From Phocoena phocoena (Eukaryota; Chordata; Mammalia; Artiodactyla; Phocoenidae), in contig NC_089224.1 of the NCBI RefSeq assembly GCF_963924675.1, positions 65,829,464 to 65,893,463 on the forward strand: 64,000 nt of DNA, in the 5' to 3' direction. Both the position numbers and the translations under genes were made by a program. The number at the start of each line of letters is the position of its first letter. Position 1 is the stretch's first letter. Below are positions 23,536 through 34,130 of this stretch, piece by piece. The notes beneath the pieces were generated by a model. The model did no database searches. It was given only the letters and a program-made list of their open reading frames with translations, and was not told where the DNA came from.

Positions 23536-24723
23536 ATCTCCATCCACCGGCCTCTGGTCGTCACAATCCCTGGTGGGACTAATGTCCTGGCGCATGACCC
23601 AGATGGGCTCTTTGGGCTCGTCGGGGGTATAAGGCGAGCGTATGGTCCTGGTTTTCACCTCCTCGATGGCCTCCTTGATGTCCTTGATGGCCAGCGAGAT
23701 GGCATCCCTCTTCTCCTTGCTGTACCGCTGCACCGCCTCGCTGCCAGCCGCCCTCTGCTGCCCCGCCGGCGCCTGTAGCCCGGGGCTGTCCGGGCGGCCC
23801 CCGCCCGGGGTGGGGGCGCGCTCCAGGTCCTGCTCGGCCTCAGGCATGTCCTCGGCCGCCTTGTCGAGGCTCTGCGAGCTCATGCTCTGCTTGACCTCGG
23901 CCACGATCTGGTCGATGTCCTCTTCCTGCTCGTAGCTGTCCATGCGCGGGTAGGGCGCGAACTCGGCCTCCTTCTCGGGGCTGTCGGACTCGCCGTCGGA
24001 GCGCTCGTCGTAGTGGTGCAGCCGCGCGCCCAGGGCCTCCTGGCGGTAGGCGGCCGCCTCGTCTCGCTCCTGCTCGTACAGCCGCAGGCCGTCGCGCGCG
24101 TCCAGCTCGGGTGCGTCCCCGATTTCCTCGTACACGTGCTCCTGGAGGCCCCCGTAGTCTGCGTAGGGCTCGGCATAGGGCTCGTCCTCGCCGCGGTGGA
24201 AGAGCCGGTGCGTGTAGACGTAGCCCGAGTAGGCAGCGTTCATGGCCTCCTCGTGCTCCAGCGAGTGGAAGTGCAAGTGGTTGGGCAGCGCGCGGCGGTG
24301 CGTGGCCTCGGCGTGCTCGGCCTCCGCCTGCTCCGTGTACTCCTCGGCCTCGGGCCGGTACTGCACTGCGTACGCGCTCTCGTCCTCGGGGTCCTGCGCG
24401 CGCTCGGCGTCGTAGCCCTCGCGCGCTGCGGCAATCACGTCGCCCTCGGCCGTGTCCGTGTGGTTGTGGAAGCCGCTCTCCGTGCTGGCGGAGCGCGCCA
24501 GGCACTCCCCGCGCTCCTCCTCCTCCTGCTGCTGCTGCTGCTGCGGCCCGGGCTGGGCGCGGAGGTCCTCGACGGCGCGCCCGCGCAGGGGGCGGCCCGC
24601 ATGGTGCTGCTGCTCCTCCTCCACCTCCGGGTGCTCCAAGTCGGCCTCCACCGACTCGTTCACCTCCCCGCCTGCCGCCTCGTCCGTCACCTCCACCTCC
24701 GCGGCCGCCTCCAAGTGGTTCAT
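23536..24723 (-). CDS. APBA1: APBA1 (X11-alpha/Mint-1), first coding exon, residues 1-396
   Basis: Amyloid-beta precursor protein-binding family A member 1 is a neuronal adaptor that binds APP, Munc18-1 and CASK in synaptic vesicle exocytosis and APP trafficking. This exon codes the N-terminal half; the PTB and two PDZ domains are in exons outside the window. It starts MNHLEAAAEVEVTDEAAG at an ATG in good context (CCCACCATGA). Residues 27-70 are acidic and Gln-rich, with six Gln at 61-66 and four Glu at 67-70. Residues about 185-280 (HVYEEIGDAPELD to DQIVAEVKQSM) match the Munc18-1 interaction region. Residues about 335-396 (KRDAISLAIKDIKEAIEEVK, then SPYTPDEPKEPIWVMRQD) are the CASK-binding region. 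The frame is intact, 396 codons, ending phase 0 at the donor. APBA2 is less likely because the acidic N-terminus and MID sequence follow APBA1. Confidence 0.96.
24526..24543 (-). repeat. APBA1: CAG x6 tract coding poly-Gln in APBA1
   Basis: Six uninterrupted CAG codons (residues 61-66) followed by four GAG codons (24514-24525, residues 67-70). It is a short coding trinucleotide repeat, so it may vary in length between individuals or species. Confidence 0.95.
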
Positions 24724-24792
24724 GGTGGGCGTCGGCGACGGCTGGGAGAGGGGCTGGGCCGGCTCACTGCGCTCTCATTCTGCTCCACCCGG
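24724..24792 (-). other. APBA1: APBA1 exon 2 5'UTR part
   Basis: 69 bases between the splice acceptor and the ATG, with no upstream ATG in frame with the protein. One ATG (AGCAGAATGAGAG) lies in this UTR on the minus strand and opens a short upstream frame; it is 51 bases before the main start. Confidence 0.85.
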
Positions 24793-24812
24793 CTGGAAAA
24801 ACAAGAAGGGGG
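24793..24812 (-). other. APBA1: Splice acceptor of APBA1 exon 2
   Basis: Minus strand reads CCCCTTCTTGTTTTTCCAG followed by CCGGGTGGAG: a pyrimidine tract and CAG directly before the UTR. This indicates that a non-coding exon 1 and the promoter lie to the right, beyond the window. Confidence 0.88.
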
Positions 24813-25905
24813 GAGGGGCTATTACGTGGTTCAGACTGTAGGCGGGAGCTGAGTACCAAGATACCATAAAAACAGCTGTTATTGATCCCATCTGAATCTC
24901 GGTCACTTCAAAAGTGATTGCAAATTTAAGCTCAGCCTGAGAGCACATAGTTCATCTTCTTCGTAGCACGTGTCGTAATTTGTAATTACATATCTCCTTG
25001 TGTAATTGCTTACTGGCTTTCTCCCTTCCCCACCCCTCAGACTGAGAGCCTCTTGAGCCGTTAGTTCCCCACCATGCTTACTATTCTGTTTCTGATGCAT
25101 ATGAATAGAGAGTACTACCAAATTGAATGAGACAATTGACACATTTTCCATCTGCTAAGGGATAAATCTAAGTTATACTAGAAACGATTTTTAAAATAAG
25201 TTTCAAGGGAAAAAAATAATCTTGGAATGTTTTGGATCCGTTGCTGTCAATACAAATTCGCAGCCATTCTGGGGGAGGCTATCAACCATCAATGGGGTTC
25301 TCGTCCTGGCACTGCTGGCTCTGTTGCCTCCGGTTAAGTGGCTCAATTTTCTGGACCTCCACCATGAGACTGGACTCATTTCCTATAGCAGGATGTTAAC
25401 ACCTATTACCTAGACAAGAAAAGACTCCGTGGTCAAATAAGTCTGGGAAATGCTGACTTCGAGTTGACTTTTCATTGTGAATATTCAAGGGGAGGAAGAT
25501 ACAGGATGCTCGGTTCACAAACTTGTTTGACTGGGAAACACTTTTTTCCTACAGGCCAGTGTCCTGACAAATGCACTTAAAGAAACACAGACTAGCTAAT
25601 TTCTAATACTCACTTCCCTCATACACCCTGGATCTACAATTCTTTGATTCTATGAATTAGCATTATAGCTGATATTGGATAACACGCTTATTTCTTTAAA
25701 ATATGGCTAGGTCTCTTTCCCTATTTTCAGAGGGACTTGCGGCTAGAGACACAGCTTTGGTTTCAACCTCTCAATTCTTATCACAAAATAGCTTTATAGC
25801 ATAATCTGTGTACAGTGTATGGAAATAAACACAAAGGATGTAGAGAACAGCAAAAACAAGCAGGATCCCTATGATTTCAAGACATTTATGGTAAATAGGT
25901 TCAAC
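24813..25905. other. Unassigned intronic sequence
   Basis: Single-copy-looking sequence next to the exon. No repeat or exon recognised. Confidence 0.5.
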
Positions 25906-25919
25906 ATGTGTAAACTTTT

Positions 25920-26133
25920 AGGGGCTTCCTTGGTGGTCCAGTAGGTAAGACTCCGAGCTCCCAAGGCAGAGGGCCCAGTTTCGATCCCTGGTCAGGGAAC
26001 TAGATCCCACATGCATGCCACAACTAAGGAGCCCACATGCCACAACTAAAAAGATCTTGCATGCTGCAACTAAAGATCCCGTGTGCTGCAACTAAGACCC
26101 GGCACGGCCTAAATAAATAAATATATTTTTTAA
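25920..26133 (+). mobile_element. CHR-1-like tRNA-derived SINE
   Basis: Forward copy from GGGGCTTCCTTGGTGGTCCA, with repeated CCACAACTAAGG-like units and an AAATAAATAAATA tail. A perfect 14-bp target duplication ATGTGTAAACTTTT flanks it (25906-25919 and 26134-26147). It is older and shorter in sequence than the CHR-2 copies. Confidence 0.93.
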
Positions 26134-26147
26134 ATGTGTAAACTTTT

Positions 26148-27599
26148 CTCATAGTGTTCTTTTGGAGAGCTCATCTTACAAATGGACAAAAGTGGGAAGT
26201 GAACTCTTTAATGTAATAGCAGAAAGCTCCAGGAGGACCAGGAACATCTGATGGACTCTCTCATGTTTTGATGCATTATATTCTATTCAACTCCCACCAC
26301 AATGAAAGCAATTTCCTTCAGGCACTATGACAGTCCCAGTAGTAAAGGAGGCCATTTTGGAGCTACCAAGTTCATCTTAAAGCAGAAGTATCATCTTTCT
26401 GCCATTCTTTGATGGATCCACCACTGACTAATACTCACTAGAAAACAATTGTGGTTTAGCAGAGATGATCAATCCTTATTGCTTCCTTCCTTGATAAGAG
26501 TCCCACTTCATACAAATTAGACCCTGTCTTCTTTGAAAAACTGTGGCCTCCTCTCATTTAACCCCTGAGAACAGTGACTGTGAACTAGGTATAAGAAAGT
26601 GTTCCAAGTACGAGTCTCCATTCAGACCAGATGGATGGTTAACGCACTGAACAGAAGAGGCAAATGCTGGTGCTGAGGGCCCCCAGGTTCGGTGGCCTCC
26701 AGCGGGTCACGCAAAATACAAAACAAATATTCAATTCAATGCAACACATGGACGACAACAGTCTATCCAAGTTTCCTTTATAAGGACTCTCTGGAAAAGA
26801 CAACAGATAAAAACCACACTCATGTACAAATCTAAGTCTGCTGAGCACAAAGAATGCATTCACTGGGAGGGATACCAAACATGCCAGATACTTCCCGGGG
26901 TACTGTTGCCCTGCAGTGTGTCAGCTGTGCGTGCTTAGCGTTAGCAATGCAACAACCACCATCCAAAACACCTGAACAAGCCAAGAATTCATGATAACCA
27001 TGTGCAGAACTGATCAAAACACTGTCCTCAGTGAAAATGGCACTTTCCCTTTTCACTTTGATGAAAATCTATCGATATGTGCATCAGAAAGAGATTTTAG
27101 TTTATTCTGGGTTAAAATTGTATTTGACCAGCAAATGGTGCCATCTCATAGAGCACTGATCCAAAGGAAATGAGATTTCCATGCATGTCCATACACTGAG
27201 TTACGGTAAACAAAGTCACAAGAAACCACTACTTTAGGGAAAAATACTGTCAAAATAATGCAGTTTTGCTACAGTGGAGCTTTCTATTCACTGGGTGCCT
27301 TGTCCTTATACCCCCTCCCCCGGCCTCAGGGGAGTATTCCCGCACGCACGGAGCATTTCTATTTCACTCACCACCGTGGTTTCAAGAATATAGTTTGGGT
27401 TGTGGTGTTTGCGGCATGTTAATTAATAACAGACATCGATTTGAGGGATTTCTCTAGGACAAAGGCAAATACCAACTTTTAAAGATGGAGCTGACGTTGG
27501 TGGTCGGGTCCATCGGTAGCGCACGAGAGGATGGTTCCCTGTACCCTGGCAACTTTGAGGGTGATATTTATTTAAAAACCCCACTGAGGCTGTTTTGAA
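26148..27599. other. Unassigned intronic sequence
   Basis: No repeat family or exon recognised. Confidence 0.5.
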
Positions 27600-27800
27600 A
27601 GAATCCAAGGTTATTGTGGGTATAGAGATTGGTACCACCTTTTTGAAAAGCAATTTGGCAAGATGAATTAAAATCTTAAAAAGGTAATCTACCTTTGCCC
27701 CAGTAACTCTACTTATAGAAATCTCAAAGGAAAAACTCAGATGTGGACAAAGATGTTTCTCACGGTATTTGCTTAAAAAGTAAAGATTATAAACACTAAC
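27600..27800 (+). mobile_element. Ancient L1 ORF2-end fragment
   Basis: GGTACCACCTTTTTGAAAAGC, AATTTGGCAAGATG and TTTGCCCCAGTAACTC match the forward C-terminal region of old L1 ORF2 (the ACC-TTTGG / CCCAGCAATTCC region). Diverged, no target duplication seen. Confidence 0.55.
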
Positions 27801-27999
27801 TATTAAGTGCTAACATTAAGTACGAATACGTACAGTGCTAATAAGCGTGTTAGCATCATATTGCAGTCCAGGAAGGGGTGGGGCTTCTCTGGCTGGCTAG
27901 CTCCACCTGGAGTTCCCACAGCACTCAATCTCAACCTGCCGCAGCTGAACATCTCAGCGCCCAAACCTGGCCCCGCCTCCTGTATTTCCTGTATGGCTG

Positions 28000-28290
28000 A
28001 AAGGCACCACCAAGTCCCCAGTCCAGGAATCATTACTGAGTTGTCTCTTTCCCTAACCTCCTTCCCCAGACTGAGGACCAAGTCCATTGTCTTCATAGCT
28101 CTCGCATCATCCTCACTGCCACTACCTTGTCTCGGTCCCTCTCGCCTACAAAATTTCCTTGACTAATTTCTCAGTCCCCTCCAGTCGATCCTCACCTCAC
28201 TATGAGCCAACCTGCTCATCTTTCTAAATGCAAATCTGAATACCATAGCCCTATTTCTCAAACTCTTCAGCGATCTCCCTCCAGTACATA
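28000..28290 (+). mobile_element. L2-like LINE fragment
   Basis: Pieces such as TCATCTTTCTAAATGCAAATCTG and the CTCCAGTCGATCCTC run follow the 3' part of mammalian L2. Diverged. L2 text may resume at 28550-28680 after a MIR. Confidence 0.5.
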
Positions 28291-28309
28291 GTACAGATGC
28301 TTTGCTAAC

Positions 28310-28500
28310 TATCTACCAGACATTACTAGGCACTTGCCACATAACGACTCGTTTAATCCTCACACTAGCCTATGAAGAGTACACTCTTCTATCGTCTTTA
28401 GAGAGATTATTGTCAGCTCTTTTAAAAATGAGGAAATGGAGGCGGGTGGTGTTAGGTGATTGCCTAGGTCACACACCTGCTGGCAGAACTGGTGTCACCC
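28310..28500 (-). mobile_element. MIR-like SINE fragment
   Basis: GTTTAATCCTCACACTAGCCTATGAAGAG, then a GAGGAAATGGAGGC and TGATTGCCTAGGTCACAC segment, is the antisense MIR core. It sits inside an L2-like stretch. Confidence 0.6.
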
Positions 28501-28691
28501 CCTCTAGCCCACCCCCGCCCCTGCCCCCGCCTCTAGGCTCTGGTGCTTGAGTCCTACTCCTGACAAACAGAGCCCTTGGGCCACATCACTCCTCCTAGCC
28601 TCATCTTCACGCTTCACCTCCACCCTGTATTCTAACACCCCGAAGTCCTGACACTAGCCCTAACTGCCTTCCCTATCCTCAGCACATTTTT

Positions 28692-28915
28692 TTTTTTTTT
28701 TTTTTGCAGTACGTGGGCCTCTCACTTTTGGGGCCTGTCACTGTTGGGGCCTCTCCCGTTGCGGAGCACAGGCTCCGGACGCACAGGCTCAGTGGCCATG
28801 GCTCACGGGCCCAGCCGCTCCGCGGCATGTGGGATCTTCCCGGACCGGGGCTCGAACCTGTGTCCCCTGCATCGGCAGGCGGACTCTCAACCACTGCGCC
28901 ACCAGGGAAGCCCGA
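28692..28915 (-). mobile_element. CHR-2-type SINE with internal duplication
   Basis: Inverted copy with a T-run at left. Perfect 15-bp target duplication CCTCAGCACATTTTT (28677-28691 and 28916-28930). Near its A-tail end GGGGCCTGTCACT / GGGCCTCTC repeats, about 20 bases of internal duplication compared with the other copies. Confidence 0.95.
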
Positions 28916-28984
28916 CCTCAGCACATTTTTCACCCATCTTTTCTTTGGTGAATCTGTCTTATCTTCCCGAAAGCAAGTTCATAC

Positions 28985-29520
28985 CTAATGAATGTTTATT
29001 ACGTGCCAGCCTCCAGGCAATGTTCTGGGCGTAGAGGCAGAGCAGTGGCCAAGCCAGACAGGCTGTTCTGTTCTCAGGAAGCCACCATTCTAGTTCATGG
29101 GGGTGGAGAGAAAGGAGAGGGGAAGAGACAATAATTATGTTAATAAACAAATAAAATAACACCAGGGAACAAAAAGTCTTATGAAGAAAATGAAATAGGG
29201 TAATGGCAGAGAAACTGACCGAGGAGAGAGGGCCTCCTATAGTGGCCAGAGGAGGTGATATGGGCACTGAGGTCTGAATGATAAAGAAAGAGGCAGCCAA
29301 CTAAAGATCTGAGGGCAGGGCCTTGAGGTGAGAAAGGACTTGCTGTGTTCAAAGACAGAAATAATGTTTGTGAACTGAGCAAGGGATGATGTGGTAGGAG
29401 ATGAGGACGGAAAGTTGGGAAGGGGCTAGCAGGGCAGGGCCTGGTACATCACGGTAGAGTTATTTCAAGTGCACTGGCATGCTACTGGGAGTGTTTAAGC
29501 AGGGGAGTAATAAAGCCTGA
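28985..29520. mobile_element. Ancient mammal-wide repeat, family not assigned
   Basis: The order ATGTTCTGGGCGTAGAGGCAG, then CAGGAAGCCACCATTCTAG and AGGGCAGGGCCTTGAGG-like text recurs at 59120-59430 and weakly at 29930-30040. It is an old interspersed repeat that I recognise by recurrence, not by name. Confidence 0.45.
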
Positions 29521-29552
29521 TTAACCCCTCCCATCATCCTCACTGTACCCTT

Positions 29553-29602
<50 letters not shown>
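29553..29602. repeat. TCTA tetranucleotide microsatellite
   Basis: About 12.5 uninterrupted TCTA units. Confidence 0.97.
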
Positions 29603-31254
29603 ATATTATGGCCCCTGTCATTCTGAGTAGCAATTCTTTATAAATATGAAGTCCTTGAGAAAAGAGGACATGTCATTTATCTTTGATTCCCCAGTGCCAA
29701 GTACAGAGGGAACATAGTAGGTAGTCAGTAAATTCTTAGTGATTAGAAAGAAAATAATTATCCTCCCACTTTCCAATATCAGGGGCCTTCTGGACTTTGG
29801 CATGCCCAGCCTTTGGAGAACTCATTTCTTCTTTCCACCTTGAATCTTTACTGACCTCATCTGCCCCTGCGAACTTCTCCACCTTCTTCTGATGCTTTAA
29901 GTGCCCAAAGAACTCCAGTGATTCAACCTCTGCCTATATTTGAGGGCGCTGATCCAGTTGGCATTTATTGGATATGTACCAGGCACTGTGCAAGGCAAGG
30001 GGGATGCAAGTTTCTAAACCATGATCCCAGCCTTCAAGGGCAGACAGCTTTGGCGACTATAATACCTGGTGATGAATGCAAAACAGAAATAGGTTCCAGC
30101 TACCAAAAGAAGCTAGAGTTAAAACAACAACTGCATCACCTTTGTGAAACATATGAGTACTACTGTTCTTATACGTTCTGGATTTCATAGCTCGTACACA
30201 TCCTAGGAACTGAGGCCTAGGAGAGGAGTGCCATCATCCAGCCAATATTCTTGATTATGACCCATGTGCCACCGGAGGCTGGGAGAGTAGAAGGGAGGAG
30301 TTACAGCTGATTGAAGAAAATCCCTCCCCTTCTACAAAAAGGCTGGATGACCTGGAAGACACAGGCAAGAGAGTCTCCTCTGCAGAAGCAGCCATACGAC
30401 ATGAAAAGGGGGTGCTACGGCATCTTGGATGCAGAAGTGAGGGAATCCAGGTTGTGGTGAAGCACAGGTGGCTTTCTGGCTCTTGGTTCTGGAATGTTCC
30501 ACAGCTGAGTTGGAAGAAGTGAACAGAGGGAGGGAACTCCACTGCAGTGCACCATTTAGAAATAAAAACATTTCATGATTCAGCAATTGAATCCAGGTAG
30601 CTCATAATGTTAGCTGAGGCTCCTGTTGGTTTGGCATGAATAGAAGGGGAGGCTATCATTACTTTGGTTGATCTGTCCTTAAGAAGTTGTTAACAACAAT
30701 GTCCGATAGACTGTTTCTTTTAACACATTCAGAAGTAGTTTTAGAAGGGCCTGACTGAAGACAAAATGAAATGTAAAACAGAAAAAAAGAATGACACCAG
30801 ATTATTAACCTGGAGAGTATTGTGTGAGTATGGGGAGGGGGTGGGATAGTAATGCAGGTGTAGGGAAAACACACGAAGGTAGAGAGGAGAGAAGTGGGAA
30901 AAGAAGAAGAAAGTCTGTACTAGCCATTCTCTCCTCTGAGAAAACTAGAATGACCAATATGATTCCATTTATGTAAGTTTTTATATGTTTGCATATATTT
31001 AAAGTAGTACAACTACCTCCTGTGGACTTGCTGAATGTTGCATGTCTTGCCCTGCTGGAGTTGGAAGGGAAGTTCTATTTCTTGGGACTGCAGCCTATCC
31101 TAATCCACCCACACACATACTGTTCCAGTCAACATGACGTCTGCCACCAAGCCACTGGAGGGGCCGTCTATGACACTGAGACTATTAATTTCCATAACAA
31201 AAGCTGTGGTTGCCAAACAAGATTATGCCCTGGATGTAGTGGGCATGTAAACGT
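29603..31254. other. Unassigned intronic sequence
   Basis: No exon. A short piece at about 29930-30040 resembles the ancient repeat at 28985. Nothing else recognised. Confidence 0.5.
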
Positions 31255-31258
31255 GCGT

Positions 31259-31303
<45 letters not shown>

Positions 31304-31313
31304 CACACACGCA
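31255..31313. repeat. CA dinucleotide microsatellite
   Basis: A run of CA units with two CG interruptions (GCACAC blocks). It is followed at 31349-31364 by a 16-base A run. Confidence 0.97.
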
Positions 31314-31369
31314 ATCTGCATAGGCTGGGAGATTAGTGGTTCTCATTAAAAAAAAAAAAAAAAGATGAC

Positions 31370-32365
31370 AGAATAGGAATACCCAGGTATTCTTATCTAC
31401 CTTCCCTAGCCTATAAATGTGTTTCCCTTCCATGAGTTAGATCAATCATAAAACATCTACTAGGGAATCCAAAGGACATCAAGAACCCTACTCAAATCAT
31501 CAGCTCTTCTAAACACAATACGTCTATTTATAAGAGTAACATATAAAAGACAGAAATAAAAAAGACTACAGTTTATTAAAGCTTAATCTCCTTTGAATCA
31601 TTTGGAAATTAAATTTAATGATACTGGGAGCCAAGATGGATACAGAACACACATTTCACCTTCCTAAAATCATTACCAGTTTAAATAGGCTTACATGGTC
31701 AGAAAAAGCCTCCTCACACAGAGTTATCTTGCCTCAGCAAACTATCATTTTGTTTTCTCTGATATCCTTATGCCTGAAATTGTGAAGCATGGCTCGGGAG
31801 ATAGTATTGGTAATGGTTTCAGAATGAGTTGAGTACCAGATGTCAACCAGACTGAGGTCTCTGGTTGGACCTCAGGACTGTGTCCTTGACCCTGTCCAGC
31901 TTTGATGAAGACATGGGGGCTGGACATCTTGTTTCCCTCTTCAGATCCACTCTGCACCTTCCCCACCCTGCCTGTGCCCTGCGAGGCTGGCCTCTTTGGG
32001 CTGCATCAACAGCTCCCTGTTGCTCTGGCTTCTGTTTGGGTTTGGCCAGTGGAAAGCTCTGGTGGATCTGTCCCTTGATCCAGTGATCTGGGTTCTTCAC
32101 CTGTGGACAGACTGACCCAATGTTGGCTGCCTCACCACCTTGGATACCCTATTTTCTGGATCAAGAATGCCAACGGATTGTCTGGATGGCCACTTGTTGA
32201 TCCCTTAGAGATAGTGGACTGCCTGCTGGACTACACTTTTGTCCATACTGCAGCTGGATTTGCCTTCTAGCACCTGCTCAACACAGGTTGGTGGGTCCTG
32301 GTCCTTCTCAACTAGCCATTGTAGACTCTTTATTTGCATGTTTCAAGGCCACTGCCATTGCTCAG
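31370..32365. other. Unassigned intronic sequence
   Basis: No exon recognised. The part 31860-32100 has a 73-codon open frame on the plus strand and an 85-codon one on the minus strand, but neither looks like a known protein, and the composition suggests an old repeat. Confidence 0.45.
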
Positions 32366-32376
32366 AACACTTTGGC

Positions 32377-32585
32377 GGGCTTCCCTGGTGGCGCAGTGGT
32401 TGAGAGTCCGCCTGCCGATGCAGGGGACATGGGTTCATGCCCCGGTCCGGGAAGATCCCACATGCCGCGGAGCGGCTAGGCCCATGAGCCATGGCCACTG
32501 AGCCTGCGCGTCCAGAGCCTGTGCTCTGCAATGGGAGAGGCCACAACAGTGAGAGGCCCACGTACCACAAAAAAAAAAAACAAAA
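32377..32585 (+). mobile_element. CHR-2-type tRNA-derived SINE
   Basis: Forward full-length copy with an A-tail interrupted by one C. Target duplication AACACTTTGGC (32366-32376 and 32586-32596). It splits a mariner-like relic. Confidence 0.93.
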
Positions 32586-32830
32586 AACACTTTGGCCACT
32601 CCTTTATGGGAACAGCTTTCGAAGTTAATTTATGGGGTTTGAAGTTACCAGCAAATTGTTCTCAATATTCTATTCTCATACTTAGTCATATTTGACTTTT
32701 GACTCCAAAGGATTATCCCCTACCTTGTTTACAAGAGTTGGCTATAAATGGTGCTTATTAGTTTTCAAATACCACATTTACCCCTAAGGGATCATCCTGT
32801 CATTCACTATCCTTAATGAGGCATTGTAGT
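32586..32830 (+). mobile_element. Mariner-like transposase relic, copy A
   Basis: Shares long similarity with 33700-33960 (CACTTTGGCCACTCCTTTAT, then TACCTTGTTTACAAGA, then TTTTCAAATACCA-ATTTA). It probably starts near 32335, interrupted by the SINE. Identified as mariner only through its relation to copy B. Confidence 0.4.
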
Positions 32831-32966
32831 AGTGTGGGGACAGGTGTGGGTGACATACTGCCTGAATTTGCATCGTGGTGTCATCACTTACTAGCTCTTT
32901 GACTCTGAATAATTTAATCACAGAAAATATTCCAATTCTACCATCTCTAAAGTGGGCATAGTAATA

Positions 32967-33045
32967 TTGGGTTGACCAAAAAGTTCGTTCGGGTTTTTTC
33001 GTAACATCTTACGAAAAACCCAAAAGAACTTTTTGGTCAATCCAA
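32967..33045. mobile_element. Palindromic mariner MITE (79 bp)
   Basis: Two nearly perfect inverted arms of about 37 bases (TTGGGTTGACCAAAAAGTTC on the left, GAACTTTTTGGTCAATCCAA on the right) meet around a 4-6 base centre. TA dinucleotides at 32965-32966 and 33046-33047 are the target duplication. The head matches the mariner family common in cetartiodactyls (GGTTG-CCAAAAAGTTCGTTCGGG). Only the ends survive; no transposase. Confidence 0.9.
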
Positions 33046-33409
33046 TAGTACTTACATCACATGGTTACTGGATGATACAAGTTAATAGATATACTACAAG
33101 TTAACATTTTATATATATGTATAAAACTTAGAATCATGTCTGATACGTTTTAAGGGCTATTTAACATTCATTAGTGCATTTTCTGCACATACCATAGTTA
33201 GTATTTAACAGATCAATATACTGTTTTTAAAAAGCAAAAAAAAAAAGTTAATATAATGACTGGAGCACATGGTACATTTATTATTACCCTTTCCTAAATA
33301 AGGCTACGTAGAGGTGGAAAACAAGCAGTTAAGCTACTTTTAATCCATTTTGAAATAAGGCTCGGTATAAATAAATCCATCAAATAATCACAAATCCTGT
33401 ACTATGTGT

Positions 33410-33600
33410 AGGCCAGTAATATATGTGGTGTTTTACATACTGTATTTCTAACCCTCACAAACAGTCTCAGTGGAAATTATTATCTCCAATTGCTAATTTT
33501 GAAGCAGAAGCTAAGACAGCTTAAATAACTTGTCCAAGGTCACTCAGAGCCAAAAGGAGTGGAAGTGGATCCCTCTGGCTTTCGCGACTCTTCCTATTAC
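33410..33600 (-). mobile_element. MIR-like SINE fragment
   Basis: TAACCCTCACAAACAGTCTCAG, then GAAGCAGAAGCTAAGACAGC and TTGTCCAAGGTCACTCAGAG is the antisense MIR core. Confidence 0.7.
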
Positions 33601-33689
33601 ATTTCACTGTGCACAGAAAGTGATGCGATTGATTTTTTAAACAAACATCTAAATTGGTGTAATCCATTTTAGAACAGTCACCTTGGCAG

Positions 33690-34130
33690 ACTCTATACTT
33701 CCATGTTCCAAGGGCACTGTCTTTGCTCCAAATACTTTGGCCACTCCTTTATTGGAACTCATTTCAAAGTTAATTTGAGGTATTTGAAGCTACTAGCAAA
33801 ACGTTTTCAATATTCTATAGTCATATTTAGTCATATTTGATTTCTGACCTCAAAGGGTGTCATCCAAATTCATCATCCACCTCATTTACAAGATTTAGCT
33901 GAGAATGCTGCTTGATGTTTTCCAAATACCAAATCTATCCCTAAAGGATGAAGACATGCGACAGCCAAGATTATTAAAAAGAGTCTATTCAGGCTCTGAA
34001 GTCAATTCCAAAAGAGGGCTTTAAATACTGTTTTGGCCAGTGGCCACATCTTTCACATATGCTTTTATCCTTGCAGAGTGAACAGAGGGACAGAGGCCAT
34101 TTGGAAGAATACATTCTTGTGTGATGGCTA
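33690..34130 (+). mobile_element. Mariner-like transposase relic, copy B
   Basis: Forward conceptual reading near 33870-34060 keeps scraps of a mariner transposase C-terminus (HPPHLQDLA like the HPPYSPDLAP motif, then a Q-W residue pair near ...KYCFGQWPHL). Stops and frame changes make it non-functional. About 250 bases are shared with copy A at 32335-32830. Confidence 0.45.

Larger units (their letters stand above)
23460..24780. other. GC-rich, CpG-dense block over the coding exon
   Basis: The exon is strikingly GC-rich with many CG dinucleotides, in contrast with AT-rich introns. The GC bias is strong in third codon positions of APBA1. It looks like an exonic CpG island rather than a promoter, since this is not the first exon by the splice acceptor. 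Confidence 0.75.

Noticed and set aside
23840..24505. 221-codon minus-strand frame overlapping APBA1 in another phase
   Set aside because: Alternate-frame reading of the same GC-rich exon; Arg/Gly/Ala-rich, no sign of selection visible.
24013..24869. Long plus-strand open frames (279, 252 and 129 codons) opposite the APBA1 exon
   Set aside because: They are antisense shadows of a GC-rich coding exon; stop codons are rare there on every frame, and the products are low-complexity Arg/Pro/Leu/Ser-rich without known domains.
31185..31433. Open frames through the CA repeat
   Set aside because: Created by the dinucleotide repeat (alternating Cys-Val or His-Thr), not coding.
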